Part shown: positions 15,403 through 24,216 of the stretch, piece by piece
Layout: each line of letters begins with the position of its first letter
Numbering within the stretch: the stretch's first letter is position 1
NCBI RefSeq assembly: GCF_002950945.1
Contig: NZ_CP012673.1
Coordinates: forward strand, 7,950,501 to 8,014,500
Direction of reading: 5' to 3'
DNA from: Sorangium cellulosum
GTDB lineage: Bacteria; Myxococcota_A; Polyangia; Polyangiales; Polyangiaceae
Length of the DNA: 64,000 nucleotides
Position numbers and translations under genes: made by a program
Notes under the pieces: model-generated
Told to the model about the DNA's origin: nothing
The model's database searches: none
Seen by the model: only the letters and a program-made list of their open reading frames with translations

Positions 15403-18327
15403 ATGTCTCAGTCTCACAGCTTCAGTAGACTTGCCGCGGTCGTCGTGATCCTGGCCGGCTGCACAGACCCAGCGGGCGGTGGCTCGGGCGGCGGTGGAAG
15501 CGCCGCGAGCTCCGGCATCGGGGGCGCAGGTGGTGAGGGCGGCGCGGGCACCGGCGGTGCTGGCGGCGCGGGCACGGGCGCGGGCGGCGAGGGCACGGGC
15601 GGTGGAGGCGGCGAGGGCACGGGCGGTGGAGGCGGCGAGGGCACGGGCGGTGGAGGCGGCGAGGGCACGGGCGGTGGAGGCGGCGAGGGCACGGGCGGTG
15701 GAGGCGGCGAGGGCACGGGCGGTGCTGGCGGCGCAGGCACGGGCGCTGGCGGCGCGGGCACGGGCGCTGGCGGCGCAGGCACGGGCGCTGGGGGCGCGGG
15801 TGGCGCGGGCACGGGCGGCGGGGGTGCTGGCGGCGCAGACACGGGCGCTGTCGGCGGGGCGCTCCTCTGGAGCAGGACGTTCGGCGGGCCGGACCTCCCT
15901 CAGCAGATCACGAGCGTCAGCGTGGACTCCTTCGGCCCCATGGTGGCCGGTAACTTCCAGGGAAATATCAGGTTCGTGACCAACCCCGAGGAAGATCTGG
16001 GGTTCAACCTGGCGACGAGCGCGGGAGGTTACGATATCTTCCTCGGCCTCTACTCGCGGACGCTGCGCTACGGCGGCGCGGGCGACCAGCTCTGCCACAG
16101 CATCGCGCGGGACGCCCTCGGCGACATCTTCATGACCGGCTCCTTCGACGGAGCGTTCGACTTCGGCGGCGGTCCCCTCGCGAACGCGGGCGGCAAGGAC
16201 ATCTTCGTGGTGAAGCTCGGCGCGGCCGACGATCACCTCGATCACGTCTGGAGCAAGCGGTTCGGCGGCGCTGGCGACCAGGAGGCCATCACCGCCACCG
16301 TCGACGATATCGGCGACCTCTTCGTTGCCGGCAACTTCGAGGGGTCCGTCGACTTCGGGGATGGCCCGCTCGTGAGCGGCGGCGGCACGGACATCTTCGC
16401 GGCGAAGTGGAGCTCCGACGGCGAGCTCCTCTGGAGCCTGAGCTTCGGCGGGCCGGGCGACCAGCGCGTCGCGCGCGCCCCGCACACCGTGGGCAGCAAC
16501 TTCGTCATCACCGGATCGTTCGAGCAGACGGTCGATTTCGGGGGCGGGCCGCTCGTGAGCGCCGGCGGCAAGGACGTCTTCGTGGTGAAGCTCAGCGACG
16601 CCGGCGAGCACCTGTTCAGCCACCGGTACGGCGGGCTCGCCGACGAGGAGGGGCACGCGGTCTCGACCGTCGGCTTCTCGGGCCACGTGATGTTCACCGG
16701 CTCCTTCGAGGGGTCGATGGATCTCGGGAGCGCGCCGCTCGTGAGCGCCGGCGGCAAGGACGCCTTCGTGGCCAGGCTGGACAGCGCCGGCAACCTCCTC
16801 TGGAGCCGCAGGTTCGGCGGCGCCGACGACGAGAGCGGCGACGCCGTCCTCCTGGAGCACGGGGGCAACGCGCTCGTGACGGGCTCGTTCCGCGGCTCGG
16901 TGAGCTTCGGCGGCGCCCCCCTGGTGAGCGCGGGCGGCACCGACACGTTCGTGGCGAGGCTCGACACGTCCGGCGCGCACCTGTGGAGCCGCCGGTACGG
17001 GGGCGAGGGCGACGACGTGGTGACGGACCTCGAGAGCCAGCCGCCGCCCCGCGCCTCAGCGGCCTACATCGTCGGCTCCCGGTGCAGCGGTGCCGAGCCG
17101 GGGTGCGGCGTGCCCCTCGGGCCTGGCCACGACGCGATCGAGCGAGCCTTCGCCATCGACGGCACCTTGTCGTCCGGCGAGCCACCCCTGTTCGGAGAGC
17201 ACGTCGAGCGCCAGCCGGTGTCCGCCGTCGCGACCGACCCCTCGGGCAACGTGATCGTGCACGGGAAGTTCTTCGTGTCCGCCGATTTCGGCGCGGGCGT
17301 CGAGTCCGCATGGATCGGTGCGGCCTCGAGCTTCGTCGCGAAGTACGATGCCGCCGGGAATCGCCTCTGGCACGAGATCTACCCCGAATCCGATGGCAGT
17401 CGGGAGCTCGCGACGGATGCGTCGGGGAACGTGTTCTTCGTCAACCAATACGGCATCGGAGACGCCGCGCTCATCAAGCTCGACGCGTCCGGGAACCAGG
17501 AGTGGACCTCGCCGATCAGCCTGCTCAGCTACAACCTTGGCGTCAACGCGTCGGGCGAGGCGGTGATCGGTGGGCTCACGGACTACCGGCCGGCCCCCGC
17601 GGACATCGTCGTGACGAAGCTCGACGCTTCCGGCAACACCCTGTGGAGCCGGCGCTTCGGCAACCGGGAGGACCAGAAGGAGGTCCACGCGGCGCTGGAT
17701 CCGGCGGGCAACGTGATCCTCACCGGCAACTTGATCGGCGCGCTTGATTTCGGCGGCGGGGTGCTGCGAGGCTCGGCCGACGGCGACCTGTTCATCGTGA
17801 GGCTCGACCCGGCGGGCAATCACCTGAGCAGCCGGCTCGTCCGGGGCGCCAAGGGCAGCCTGAAGGCCTTGGACGGCGCTGGAGGGTTCGTGATGGGGTC
17901 CACCTCGGACGGGACTGCGGACTTCGGTGCCGGCCCGCTGCCTCTGGGCTACTCGCTCGTGAAGCTCGACGCCGCGGGCAACTTCCTGTGGAGTGTGGCC
18001 GCCGGCGCTGGCTATTCGACAACGCCCGCGGTGAACGCCGCCGGTGAGATCTTTCTGGGCGGCAAGTGCAACAGCGCCATATACCACAACGGCATCCTGT
18101 TCCCTTGCGATGACGAACTGTACGTCATGAAGCTCGACGCGGCAGGCAACCACCTCTGGAACAAGACGTTCGGCAGCTCCGAGGACTACTGGGGCCTGAT
18201 CAGCACCGGCGACCCCGAAGGCAACCTCATCGCAGGCGGAACCTTCAACGGCCGCATGGACCTGGGGAACGGGCCGATGACCAGCGTGGGAGCTGGGGAG
18301 GGATTCCTCGCGAAGTTCGCTCGCTGA
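15403..18327 (+). CDS. large SBBP beta-propeller-repeat lipoprotein
   Basis: About 974 residues. Start ATG 15403 (MSQSHSFSRLAAVVVILAGC, lipobox) with AAGGATG upstream. Residues about 24-150 are a Gly/Ala/Thr linker encoded by tandem repeats (15586-15729). The mature part is about 14 repeats of roughly 50 residues with the pattern W-S-R-x-F-G-G ... G-x-(V/I)-x-x-T-G-x-F-x-G-x-x-D-F-G-G-G-P-L-V-S-A-G-G-K-D-x-F-V-x-K-L-D. This is the SBBP (seven-bladed beta-propeller) signature, so two propellers or a long array are likely. The middle (around 17040-17340) contains less regular units. Surface-exposed and probably adhesive or binding; the ligand is unknown. Confidence 0.88.
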   Translation: MSQSHSFSRLAAVVVILAGCTDPAGGGSGGGGSAASSGIGGAGGEGGAGTGGAGGAGTGAGGEGTGGGGGEGTGGGGGEGTGGGGGEGTGGGGGEGTGGGGGEGTGGAGGAGTGAGGAGTGAGGAGTGAGGAGGAGTGGGGAGGADTGAVGGALLWSRTFGGPDLPQQITSVSVDSFGPMVAGNFQGNIRFVTNPEEDLGFNLATSAGGYDIFLGLYSRTLRYGGAGDQLCHSIARDALGDIFMTGSFDGAFDFGGGPLANAGGKDIFVVKLGAADDHLDHVWSKRFGGAGDQEAITATVDDIGDLFVAGNFEGSVDFGDGPLVSGGGTDIFAAKWSSDGELLWSLSFGGPGDQRVARAPHTVGSNFVITGSFEQTVDFGGGPLVSAGGKDVFVVKLSDAGEHLFSHRYGGLADEEGHAVSTVGFSGHVMFTGSFEGSMDLGSAPLVSAGGKDAFVARLDSAGNLLWSRRFGGADDESGDAVLLEHGGNALVTGSFRGSVSFGGAPLVSAGGTDTFVARLDTSGAHLWSRRYGGEGDDVVTDLESQPPPRASAAYIVGSRCSGAEPGCGVPLGPGHDAIERAFAIDGTLSSGEPPLFGEHVERQPVSAVATDPSGNVIVHGKFFVSADFGAGVESAWIGAASSFVAKYDAAGNRLWHEIYPESDGSRELATDASGNVFFVNQYGIGDAALIKLDASGNQEWTSPISLLSYNLGVNASGEAVIGGLTDYRPAPADIVVTKLDASGNTLWSRRFGNREDQKEVHAALDPAGNVILTGNLIGALDFGGGVLRGSADGDLFIVRLDPAGNHLSSRLVRGAKGSLKALDGAGGFVMGSTSDGTADFGAGPLPLGYSLVKLDAAGNFLWSVAAGAGYSTTPAVNAAGEIFLGGKCNSAIYHNGILFPCDDELYVMKLDAAGNHLWNKTFGSSEDYWGLISTGDPEGNLIAGGTFNGRMDLGNGPMTSVGAGEGFLAKFAR
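15586..15729 (+). repeat. 24-bp tandem repeat in the SBBP lipoprotein linker
   Basis: Unit GGCGAGGGCACGGGCGGTGG plus AGGC, five identical copies from 15586 and a sixth that diverges after 15 bp. Each unit encodes GEGTGGGG. The copies are identical even at third positions, which suggests recent expansion. Its length is a multiple of 3, so copy-number change alters linker length without a frameshift. Confidence 0.9.
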
Positions 18328-18592
18328 ATGCCAGGTCTGAGGGCCAGGCCGGTCGACCTCGAAGGCCCTGCCAGAGCCCGGTAGCGAGCCTCTGGTTCCC
18401 GGGACGCCCTCTTCCTCGGCCCGCGCACGCGCCCACCACCGTCCCTCCACGGTAGCTCCTCCCTCTCCTGGAATCGGCACGGGCCGCCTTCCGTTACTCT
18501 GAGCGCGTCGCATCGGATCTCCGTCCGCCCGCGGAGCCACACCGTCATCGCGGGTCCGGTCCGAGGAGGCGCATGATCCCGAGGAGGCGCTC

Positions 18593-20062
18593 ATGAAGGT
18601 GAGGATTGTCGTGAATTACGTCCCCCGCTATCGCAGGGGGCATAACCTCCACTTCGTCCCGCCGGTCACCGGGATCCACCTCGCGGCGATCACCCCGCCG
18701 GAGCACGAGGTCGAGCTCTTCCACGAGCAGGTGCGCCCCGTCCCGGTCGACGCCGCGCCGGACGTGGTCGCGCTCTCGTTCTTCTCCGGCTTCGCGCGCC
18801 GCGCCTACACGCTCGCCGATCGCTACCGCGCCCTCGGCGTGCGCGTCGTCGCTGGCGGGCCGCATGTCTCGTACTGGATCGAAGAGGCGCTCCAGCACGT
18901 GGACGTGGTGGTCACCGGGGAGGCCGAGGCGGTCTGGCCCGCAGTCCTGCGCGATCTCGCGCGAGGCACGCAGCGCCGCGTCTACCACGGCGAGCCGGCC
19001 TCGCTCGCCGGGCTGCCGACCCCTCGCTACGATCTGCTCGAGGGCCGCTTCCTCGTCCCCCGCGTGCTCCAGGCGACGCGCGGCTGCCCGTTCACGTGCA
19101 GCTTCTGCACGGTGCCCGACCTCAACCCAGGCTTCCGCGTGCGCCCCGTCGACGAGGTGATCCGCGACATCGCCACCACGCATTTCCCCCGCTTCTGGCA
19201 GGAGAAGGTCGCCTGGTTCTGGGACGACAACCTGCTCGTCCACCGCCGCTGGGCCAAGGAGCTCCTCGGCGAGCTCGCCGGGCTCGATCGCTGGTGGCTC
19301 ACGCAGGCCTCCATCGATATCGTCAAGGACCGGGAGCTGCTCGACGCGATGGAGCGGTCCGGCTGTATCGGCATCTTCCTCGGCATCGAGAGCCTCGACG
19401 AGGCCGATCTGAAGAGCGTCGACAAGCGCCAGAACCGCGTGCGCGAGTACCGCGAGGCCATCCGCAAGCTGCACGACCGCGGGATCTGCGTGATGGCGGG
19501 CTTCATCTCGGGCTTCGACGATCAGACGCCGGAGGCCATCGCCTCCACGGCCGATCGGCTGAACGAGATCGGCGTCGACGTCCCGTTCCTGAGCATCCTC
19601 ACGCCGTTCCGGGGCACGCCGCTGTACGACGAGCACCGGCGAGACGGGCGGATCCTGGAAGAGCGCGACTGGCCCCATTACAGCGGCTACGGGGTCGCCT
19701 TCCGGCCGGCGCGCATGTCCCCGGAGCAGCTCCTCGCCGCCCACCGGCAGATGTGGAACCGCGCCTTCGGCCCCGCGGCGGTGCTCGATCGCCTCGGGCG
19801 CGGCGCGCGGTCCCTGAGCCGCGGCGCCATGATGCTGTCGGCGGCGATGAACGGCTTCTACGGCCTGAAGCAGATCACCGGCAACGAGCCGGCTGCGCCG
19901 CCGCTCGAGCCGCGAGGGACGATCCGGCACCCCGCGCCCGGGGACGCCCCGACCCGGCTCTCGCGCCTCGGCCTGAAGCGGGCGGAGGAGGAAGGCCCCC
20001 GCGGCTCGGGGTCAGTCTCCGGGGATCCGGATCGCCCGCGCGCGCGAGCGCTGGTCGAGTGA
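18593..20062 (+). CDS. B12-binding radical SAM enzyme
   Basis: A 489-residue cytoplasmic iron-sulfur enzyme. The N-terminal part (about 1-140) is a cobalamin-binding-like Rossmann domain with VVALSFFSGFARRAYTLAD and VRVVAGGPHVS. The radical SAM core holds the cluster cysteines in CPFTCSFC (Cys165, Cys169, Cys172). Downstream features include WFWDDNLL, IGIFLGIESLDEADL and GFISGFDDQTPEAI. The protein belongs to the B12-radical SAM group acting on lipids, polyketides, hopanoids or pigments; no substrate can be read off. The last 80 residues are a disordered Arg/Pro-rich tail. GGAGG precedes the ATG. It stands alone. Confidence 0.9.
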   Translation: MKVRIVVNYVPRYRRGHNLHFVPPVTGIHLAAITPPEHEVELFHEQVRPVPVDAAPDVVALSFFSGFARRAYTLADRYRALGVRVVAGGPHVSYWIEEALQHVDVVVTGEAEAVWPAVLRDLARGTQRRVYHGEPASLAGLPTPRYDLLEGRFLVPRVLQATRGCPFTCSFCTVPDLNPGFRVRPVDEVIRDIATTHFPRFWQEKVAWFWDDNLLVHRRWAKELLGELAGLDRWWLTQASIDIVKDRELLDAMERSGCIGIFLGIESLDEADLKSVDKRQNRVREYREAIRKLHDRGICVMAGFISGFDDQTPEAIASTADRLNEIGVDVPFLSILTPFRGTPLYDEHRRDGRILEERDWPHYSGYGVAFRPARMSPEQLLAAHRQMWNRAFGPAAVLDRLGRGARSLSRGAMMLSAAMNGFYGLKQITGNEPAAPPLEPRGTIRHPAPGDAPTRLSRLGLKRAEEEGPRGSGSVSGDPDRPRARALVE

Positions 20063-20149
20063 ACCTCAACAGCGCCTCTCCCTCGAGCGTGTCTTTGCTG
20101 ATCGCGGCGCTCGATGCATGACCTGGTGCTCGAGGTTGCCCTTCGCCGA

Positions 20150-20524
20150 TCACGATCCGGGCGGACGGAGCTGCTTGCGGACCTTCTTGATGAAGGTCTG
20201 CGTGCACTTCCCGTGGGTGGCCTCGTACTCGACGATCTCGAGCGTGAGCTTGGCCTTCGTCCCGCTGGAGAGATGCGCAGCCGCGTTCACCTCCCTGGCG
20301 AGGTGGATGCCTTCCAGCGACGTGGGTCCCTGCGGCTTGTCGACGGCCGCCGGCTTGTTCGGCTGCCGGAAGTGGGACGGCTTTGTCTTGGTGACGTCGC
20401 GGAAGCCGGTGTCGTCCGAGCGCCGGCCCGTGCCGTGGCAGCCCGGGCAGCTGGCGGTGCTGCCGGAGAACGAGTTGGCGATGCGGCCGTCGCCGCCACA
20501 GACGCCGCAGGGTTCACCAGCCAT
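20150..20524 (-). CDS. small protein with DnaJ-type zinc finger
   Basis: About 124 residues. The N-terminus has paired motifs CGVCGGDGRI and CPGCHGTGRR, i.e. two C-x2-C-x-G-x-G-type halves as in the DnaJ cysteine-rich domain, enough for one zinc site. The rest (KLTLEIVEYEATHGKCTQTF then IKKVRKQL) is a small alpha/beta region with no J domain, so it is not a full DnaJ. I chose ATG 20524 because GAGGG lies 8 nt upstream (ATG 20530 is two codons further out). Protein-binding or RNA-binding roles are possible. Convergent with the radical SAM gene. Confidence 0.7.
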   Translation of the reverse strand: MAGEPCGVCGGDGRIANSFSGSTASCPGCHGTGRRSDDTGFRDVTKTKPSHFRQPNKPAAVDKPQGPTSLEGIHLAREVNAAAHLSSGTKAKLTLEIVEYEATHGKCTQTFIKKVRKQLRPPGS

Positions 20525-20717
20525 GAGCATGGCCCTCGGGTCGGGACAGGTGCTTCGGGTGCTTCATGCCCGAGAGCATACAGGTGATCGTGGCTCGCGG
20601 TAGCTTCGCCTGGGGCGATCCTGCATTTTGTGCGTTTCGACGCGCTCGACCGCGGCGCCGTGCCGCGAAAGGGGCTCAGGGTCGAGCGAGCGAGGTCACG
20701 AGCAGGCTCTTGCCAGG

Positions 20718-20893
20718 TGGGCGCCGGGGCGGCCGCGCTGGGAGCGGGTATGGTGCACACGGAGCTCGGCGATTACCGGCTTGCCTTCCTCGTCTCCGGC
20801 GCATGGTGCCTCTTCTCGGCGCTGCTCGTGCTCGCGACAGGGAAGCGCCACCAGGCGGCGCCGCCAACCCCGGAGGGCCAGGCCATCGGGTGA
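20718..20893 (+). pseudogene. remnant of an MFS-type transporter C-terminus
   Basis: The frame reads AAALGAGMVHTELGDYRLAF then LVSGAWCLFSALLVLATGKR and ends at 20893. This looks like the last transmembrane helix and cytoplasmic tail of a major facilitator transporter (GDYRxAFLVSGxxxLxSALLVL). No upstream helices are present in any frame. The rest of the 20531-20990 gap holds only this remnant. Confidence 0.5.
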
Positions 20894-20990
20894 ATCGGGT
20901 GAAGCGCAGCCGGGGGTTGACATGGAGGAGGCACGGGGGTGAAGCTGGGCCTCGCTCCCCCTCTGCTCGGCCGGCAGCAACAGAGGCTCG

Positions 20991-21782
20991 ATGTTTCGGA
21001 TCACCACGCGTCAGCTCCGGACCTTCGAGCGGATGGCCGCCTCGGACTTCGAGGAGCAGCTGGTCGAGCATTGCGCGGCATTCTGGCCCAGGCTCGCGGC
21101 GGCGCCAGGCAGGGAGAGGCTTCTGACGATCGTCCGCGCGGCCATCGCCCGGGCGGCGGGGTACGGCTTCACCCTGAGCGGCCCGGTGCGCCTGTTCATC
21201 GAGCTCGGCTTCCTCTTCGGCAGCGGCTTCGACACCGACGTGCAGCACCCGTGGGCGCGGGCGTATCTCACCCGGCAGGGGGAGACACGCCCGGTGGGCC
21301 CGGACATCGAGCAGATGGATTGCGCGGCGGGGCTCCACCACGCGGCCATGGATGCGCTGAGCGCGATCCGCGGCCCCCACGACCGCTACATCCACGCCGC
21401 GCTGCGCCGCCTCCTGGCCCTCGCCGCGGAGCCGTCGCCGAGCCGGGTGGATGATCTACCCGCCTTCGCGCTCTCCGCGCTCGAGCGCGTCCACCCGGAG
21501 AAGTACGCCTTCGTCGGCGAGCCGGCGCTGCGGGAGCTTTTCGCGGCGGGCGCCGACGAGGCGGCGCGACACGGCCTCGAGGCGCCGCGTGACGTCCTGC
21601 TCCTCGTCGCCATGATGTTCGCCTACGGTCAGGGCTGCACGAGCGATCCAATCCACGCCTGGATCGGACGGGCGCTGACCGACGAGACGATCGCGACGCC
21701 CGCCCTCCGGGCGCGGCGGCTCGAGGAGAGGGCGCTGAGCATGGCTCGCGACGCCCTCGCGGACATGGAGATTGGCCAATGA
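20991..21782 (+). CDS. helical protein coupled to a GH19 muramidase (unknown family)
   Basis: A 263-residue soluble, almost all-helical protein beginning MFRITTRQLRTFERMAASDF, with conserved-looking LSGPVRLFIELGFLFGSGFD then TDVQHPWA. I have the impression of similar proteins encoded beside secreted peptidoglycan hydrolases and T6SS cargo genes in proteobacteria, but I cannot name a family. It lacks a signal peptide. The stop overlaps the next start (ATGA), so both are made together. A chaperone or adaptor for the downstream enzyme is the simplest inference; immunity is less likely, because it is cytoplasmic and the target is periplasmic. Upstream, GGCAGCAACAGAGGCTCG offers a weak ribosome site. 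Confidence 0.65.
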   Translation: MFRITTRQLRTFERMAASDFEEQLVEHCAAFWPRLAAAPGRERLLTIVRAAIARAAGYGFTLSGPVRLFIELGFLFGSGFDTDVQHPWARAYLTRQGETRPVGPDIEQMDCAAGLHHAAMDALSAIRGPHDRYIHAALRRLLALAAEPSPSRVDDLPAFALSALERVHPEKYAFVGEPALRELFAAGADEAARHGLEAPRDVLLLVAMMFAYGQGCTSDPIHAWIGRALTDETIATPALRARRLEERALSMARDALADMEIGQ

Positions 21783-22651
21783 GTCCTCCTTCACCCACCG
21801 ACCCGAGGGCCGGCGCGTCCTCCTCTCAGGCGCTCGACGCCCTGATAGCGGGCTGCAACGCCTCCTGCCCGCGCTGCCACGCGAGGATCACCTCGGCGCA
21901 GATGCAGGAGATGTTCCCGAGGGCCCCCGCCGATCGGCTCGACCAGGCGCGCGACGCCTTCAACGCGTGTTACGAGAACTTCGAGATCATCCGCTGTCTG
22001 CGCAAGGCGCACCTCTTCGCTCAGATCCTGGGAGAGTCCGGCGCCGCGCTGGATCCGAAGGGCGAGGATACGCGCTTCTCGAGGGCCAACATCAACAGGC
22101 TCTGGCCCAAGCGCAACCTCTTGCAGAGGTACCCAGACTTGGGGGCGCTCGTGGACCAGCCCTACGACGCGCGCGACGGCGAGGCGATCGCGAACCGCGT
22201 CTACGCGGGGCGCCTCGGCAACGGCGACGTCACGAGCGGCGACGGCTGGCGGTTCCGCGGTCACGGCTACATCCAGATCACGGGGCGGGAGACCTTCGTC
22301 GCTGTCCAGGACACCATGAACACGAGGTATCCGGGCCACGGGCTCGACATCCTGACGGACGGCGACGAGGTCGTAGAGCCGCGGGGTGGGATGGTCTCGG
22401 CGATGGCGTACTGGTTCTGGAAGGGGCTCAATCCGACAGCGGACCTGGGGGACGCCAGCGCCACGGTCGACAGGATCACGCATCGCGTGCGCGGCGGCAC
22501 CGACACGGCGATCGACGCCGAGCGCCGCAGGGCCTACCAGACGACGATGGCGACGTTCCAGACGACGAGCTGCCTCGACCGGAACAAACCCTCGAGCGCG
22601 GCGCAGCGGTGGTACCAGAGCGACGGCTTCGCCAGCAGCAACGTCGGTTGA
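21779..22651 (+). CDS. GH19-family chitinase/muramidase-like hydrolase
   Basis: A 290-residue lysozyme-like enzyme. The GH19 hallmarks are KAHLFAQILGESGAAL (catalytic Glu) and NRVYAGRLGNGDVTSGDGW then RFRGHGYIQITGRETF. It ends with the helical bundle MAYWFWKGLNPTADLGD. These match phage endolysin-like GH19 proteins that cleave peptidoglycan or chitin. A Cys-rich N-terminus (CNASCPRCHARIT) is extra to the family. No Sec signal peptide is found, so export would need another route such as a T6SS or cell lysis. It is translationally coupled to the helical protein upstream. A VgrG island lies about 20 kb away in the same window. Confidence 0.85.
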   Translation: MSPPSPTDPRAGASSSQALDALIAGCNASCPRCHARITSAQMQEMFPRAPADRLDQARDAFNACYENFEIIRCLRKAHLFAQILGESGAALDPKGEDTRFSRANINRLWPKRNLLQRYPDLGALVDQPYDARDGEAIANRVYAGRLGNGDVTSGDGWRFRGHGYIQITGRETFVAVQDTMNTRYPGHGLDILTDGDEVVEPRGGMVSAMAYWFWKGLNPTADLGDASATVDRITHRVRGGTDTAIDAERRRAYQTTMATFQTTSCLDRNKPSSAAQRWYQSDGFASSNVG

Positions 22652-22816
22652 GCCGAGCCGCTCACCGACCCGAACTCGCGAGGGGATCGAGGAGCTCGGT
22701 GAGGAGGTGTCGCTCGCCCGGGGAAGACCGCGGCGTCGTCGAGCGAGACCCGGAGCGCGATCGCCGCCTCCGCGGCGCCGGGACGGCCGACCCGTGCCCC
22801 TTCCCACCGCGGCGCT

Positions 22817-22864
22817 GTTAGCATCGATAACAAATTCTTGTTATCTGTACAAGATCTTGCTAAC
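22817..22864. promoter_or_regulatory. AT-rich nested palindromes upstream of the NmrA-type gene
   Basis: GTTAGCA (22817-22823) and TGCTAAC (22858-22864) bracket GATAACAA-ATTC-TTGTTATC (22826-22845), a perfect 8-bp inverted repeat, and the palindrome CAAGATCTTG (22850-22859). A further GCTAACAG follows at 22882. In this GC-rich genome such a block strongly suggests an operator plus promoter. TTGTTA (22838) and TAACGT (22861) are 17 bp apart and could be -35/-10. Confidence 0.6.
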
Positions 22865-22929
22865 GTCCACCTCGTATCAACGCTAACAGGGCTGCGTTGC
22901 GTGCGGCCCGCGACCAAGGAAGAGGTCCC

Positions 22930-23799
22930 ATGATCATCGTCACCGGAGCGACGGGCCAGCTCGGCCATCGCATCGTGGAGCGCCTGCTCGAGCGCGTCGA
23001 CGCGGGCCAGATCGGGGTCAGCGTGCGCGATCCGAGGAAGGCCGAGGGCCTCGCCTCGCGCGGGGTGCGCGTCCGGCGCGGCGACTTCGACGACGCCGCG
23101 AGCCTTCGCGGCGCGTTCGAGGGAGCATCGCAGGTGCTGATCGTGTCGTCGAACGCCCGCGCGTCCGGCGGCGACCCCATCGCGCAGCACCGCACGGCCC
23201 TCGCGGCCGCGCGCGAGGTCGGCGCCCGGCGGGTCCTCTACACCAGCCACATGGGCGCGAGCGCGACCTCGGCGTTCCCGCCGATGCACGACCACGCGGC
23301 GACCGCGCCCTTGCTCGAGGCCGCGGGCATGCCGTTCACGTCGCTTCGCCACGGCTTCTACGCAGCGACCGCGGTCGAGCACGTGCGCCGCGCGCTCGCG
23401 AGCGGAGAGCTCGTCGCGCCGGAGGACGGCAAGGTCTCGTGGACGGCACACGAGGACCTCGCCGAGGCCGACGCGATCGTCCTCGCCTCCGAGGCGACCC
23501 GCTTCGAGGGGCCGACCCCGGCCCTCACCGGCTCGGAGGCGCTCGATCTCGCCGACCTGGCCGCGATCGCCTCCGACCTCACGGGCCGCGTGATCCAGCG
23601 CGTCACCGTGCCTGACGACGTGTATCGCGCGAGCCTCGCCGCGAGGGGCGCGCCGGAGCGCGTCCAGGACCTGGCCCTCGGCATGTTCGTCGCCAGCCGC
23701 CAAGGGGAGTTCGCACGCGTCGATCCCACGCTGGAGCAGCTCCTGGGGCGTCCTCCGCGCCGGGTGCGCGAGCTCCTGGCCCGCGCGCTTCAGCGCTGA
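22930..23799 (+). CDS. NmrA-like NAD(P)-binding reductase (SDR family)
   Basis: A 289-residue atypical short-chain dehydrogenase. It starts MIIVTGATGQLGHRIVERLL, with the GATGQLG nucleotide-binding loop right at the N-terminus. It continues with RRGDFDDAASLRGAFEGASQ, VLYTSHMGAS and a C-terminal substrate domain. This is the QOR2/NmrA layout, so a quinone or small-electrophile reductase or a redox-sensing protein is likely. The ATG at 22930 is preceded by GAAGAGG. The gene is flanked by palindromic sites upstream (22817-22864) and downstream (23823-23846). In other bacteria such genes are usually paired with a HxlR regulator, which is not found here. Confidence 0.88.
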   Translation: MIIVTGATGQLGHRIVERLLERVDAGQIGVSVRDPRKAEGLASRGVRVRRGDFDDAASLRGAFEGASQVLIVSSNARASGGDPIAQHRTALAAAREVGARRVLYTSHMGASATSAFPPMHDHAATAPLLEAAGMPFTSLRHGFYAATAVEHVRRALASGELVAPEDGKVSWTAHEDLAEADAIVLASEATRFEGPTPALTGSEALDLADLAAIASDLTGRVIQRVTVPDDVYRASLAARGAPERVQDLALGMFVASRQGEFARVDPTLEQLLGRPPRRVRELLARALQR

Positions 23800-23822
23800 C
23801 CCTCGGCGCGAAAATCGTCTTG

Positions 23823-23846
23823 TATAACGGCACACGATCCGTTATA
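23823..23846. promoter_or_regulatory. palindromic site TATAACGG-N8-CCGTTATA
   Basis: A perfect 8-bp inverted repeat with an 8-bp spacer, 24 bp after the NmrA-type stop codon. Spacing and AT content suit a dimeric regulator such as HxlR or TetR. No intact gene starts just downstream: the 23847-24216 stretch has only a short frame from 23854 that ends within about 35 codons, and no recognisable family. It may be an operator left over from a lost regulator gene. Confidence 0.5.
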
Positions 23847-24216
23847 GCGGACGCATGTCTCCTTCCGTCGTTGCCACACGGACGTTCGGTTCTCACGCGG
23901 GGGCCCCAGGCGTGTGCTGTCGAACGAGCACGTGTCGTTCTTGCTGTAGTTAGCCGCATGCGCCGCGGCGCGAGCCGCGGCGAGGAAACAGCGAGGCAGC
24001 GTGGCGCGTCCACGGCGACGCGCCACGCTGCCGTTCGTCGTGACGGCCGAGCCACACGGCTCATCACCGTCAGAGTCCGCCTTTCTCGCGGCGCGCCCGG
24101 CTGAGCGTTTGCCAGCGCGCGAGCCGAGGTGTCCCTTCAGGACGACGGCGGAGACTCGCTTCCGACGACGTTCGACTCCGGCATGCGGCGCTTCCAGCAC
24201 TCCCAAGGAGACAGGT

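Noticed and set aside
15586-15729. Tandem repeat considered as a CRISPR array
   Set aside because: In-frame coding minisatellite with no spacers.
14881-16980. Minus-strand open frame opposite the SBBP gene
   Set aside because: Repeats mirror the SBBP DNA; no independent protein features.
23854-24104. CAVERA-like phrase as an HxlR remnant
   Set aside because: Only a five-residue resemblance; the rest is Arg-rich with no HTH.
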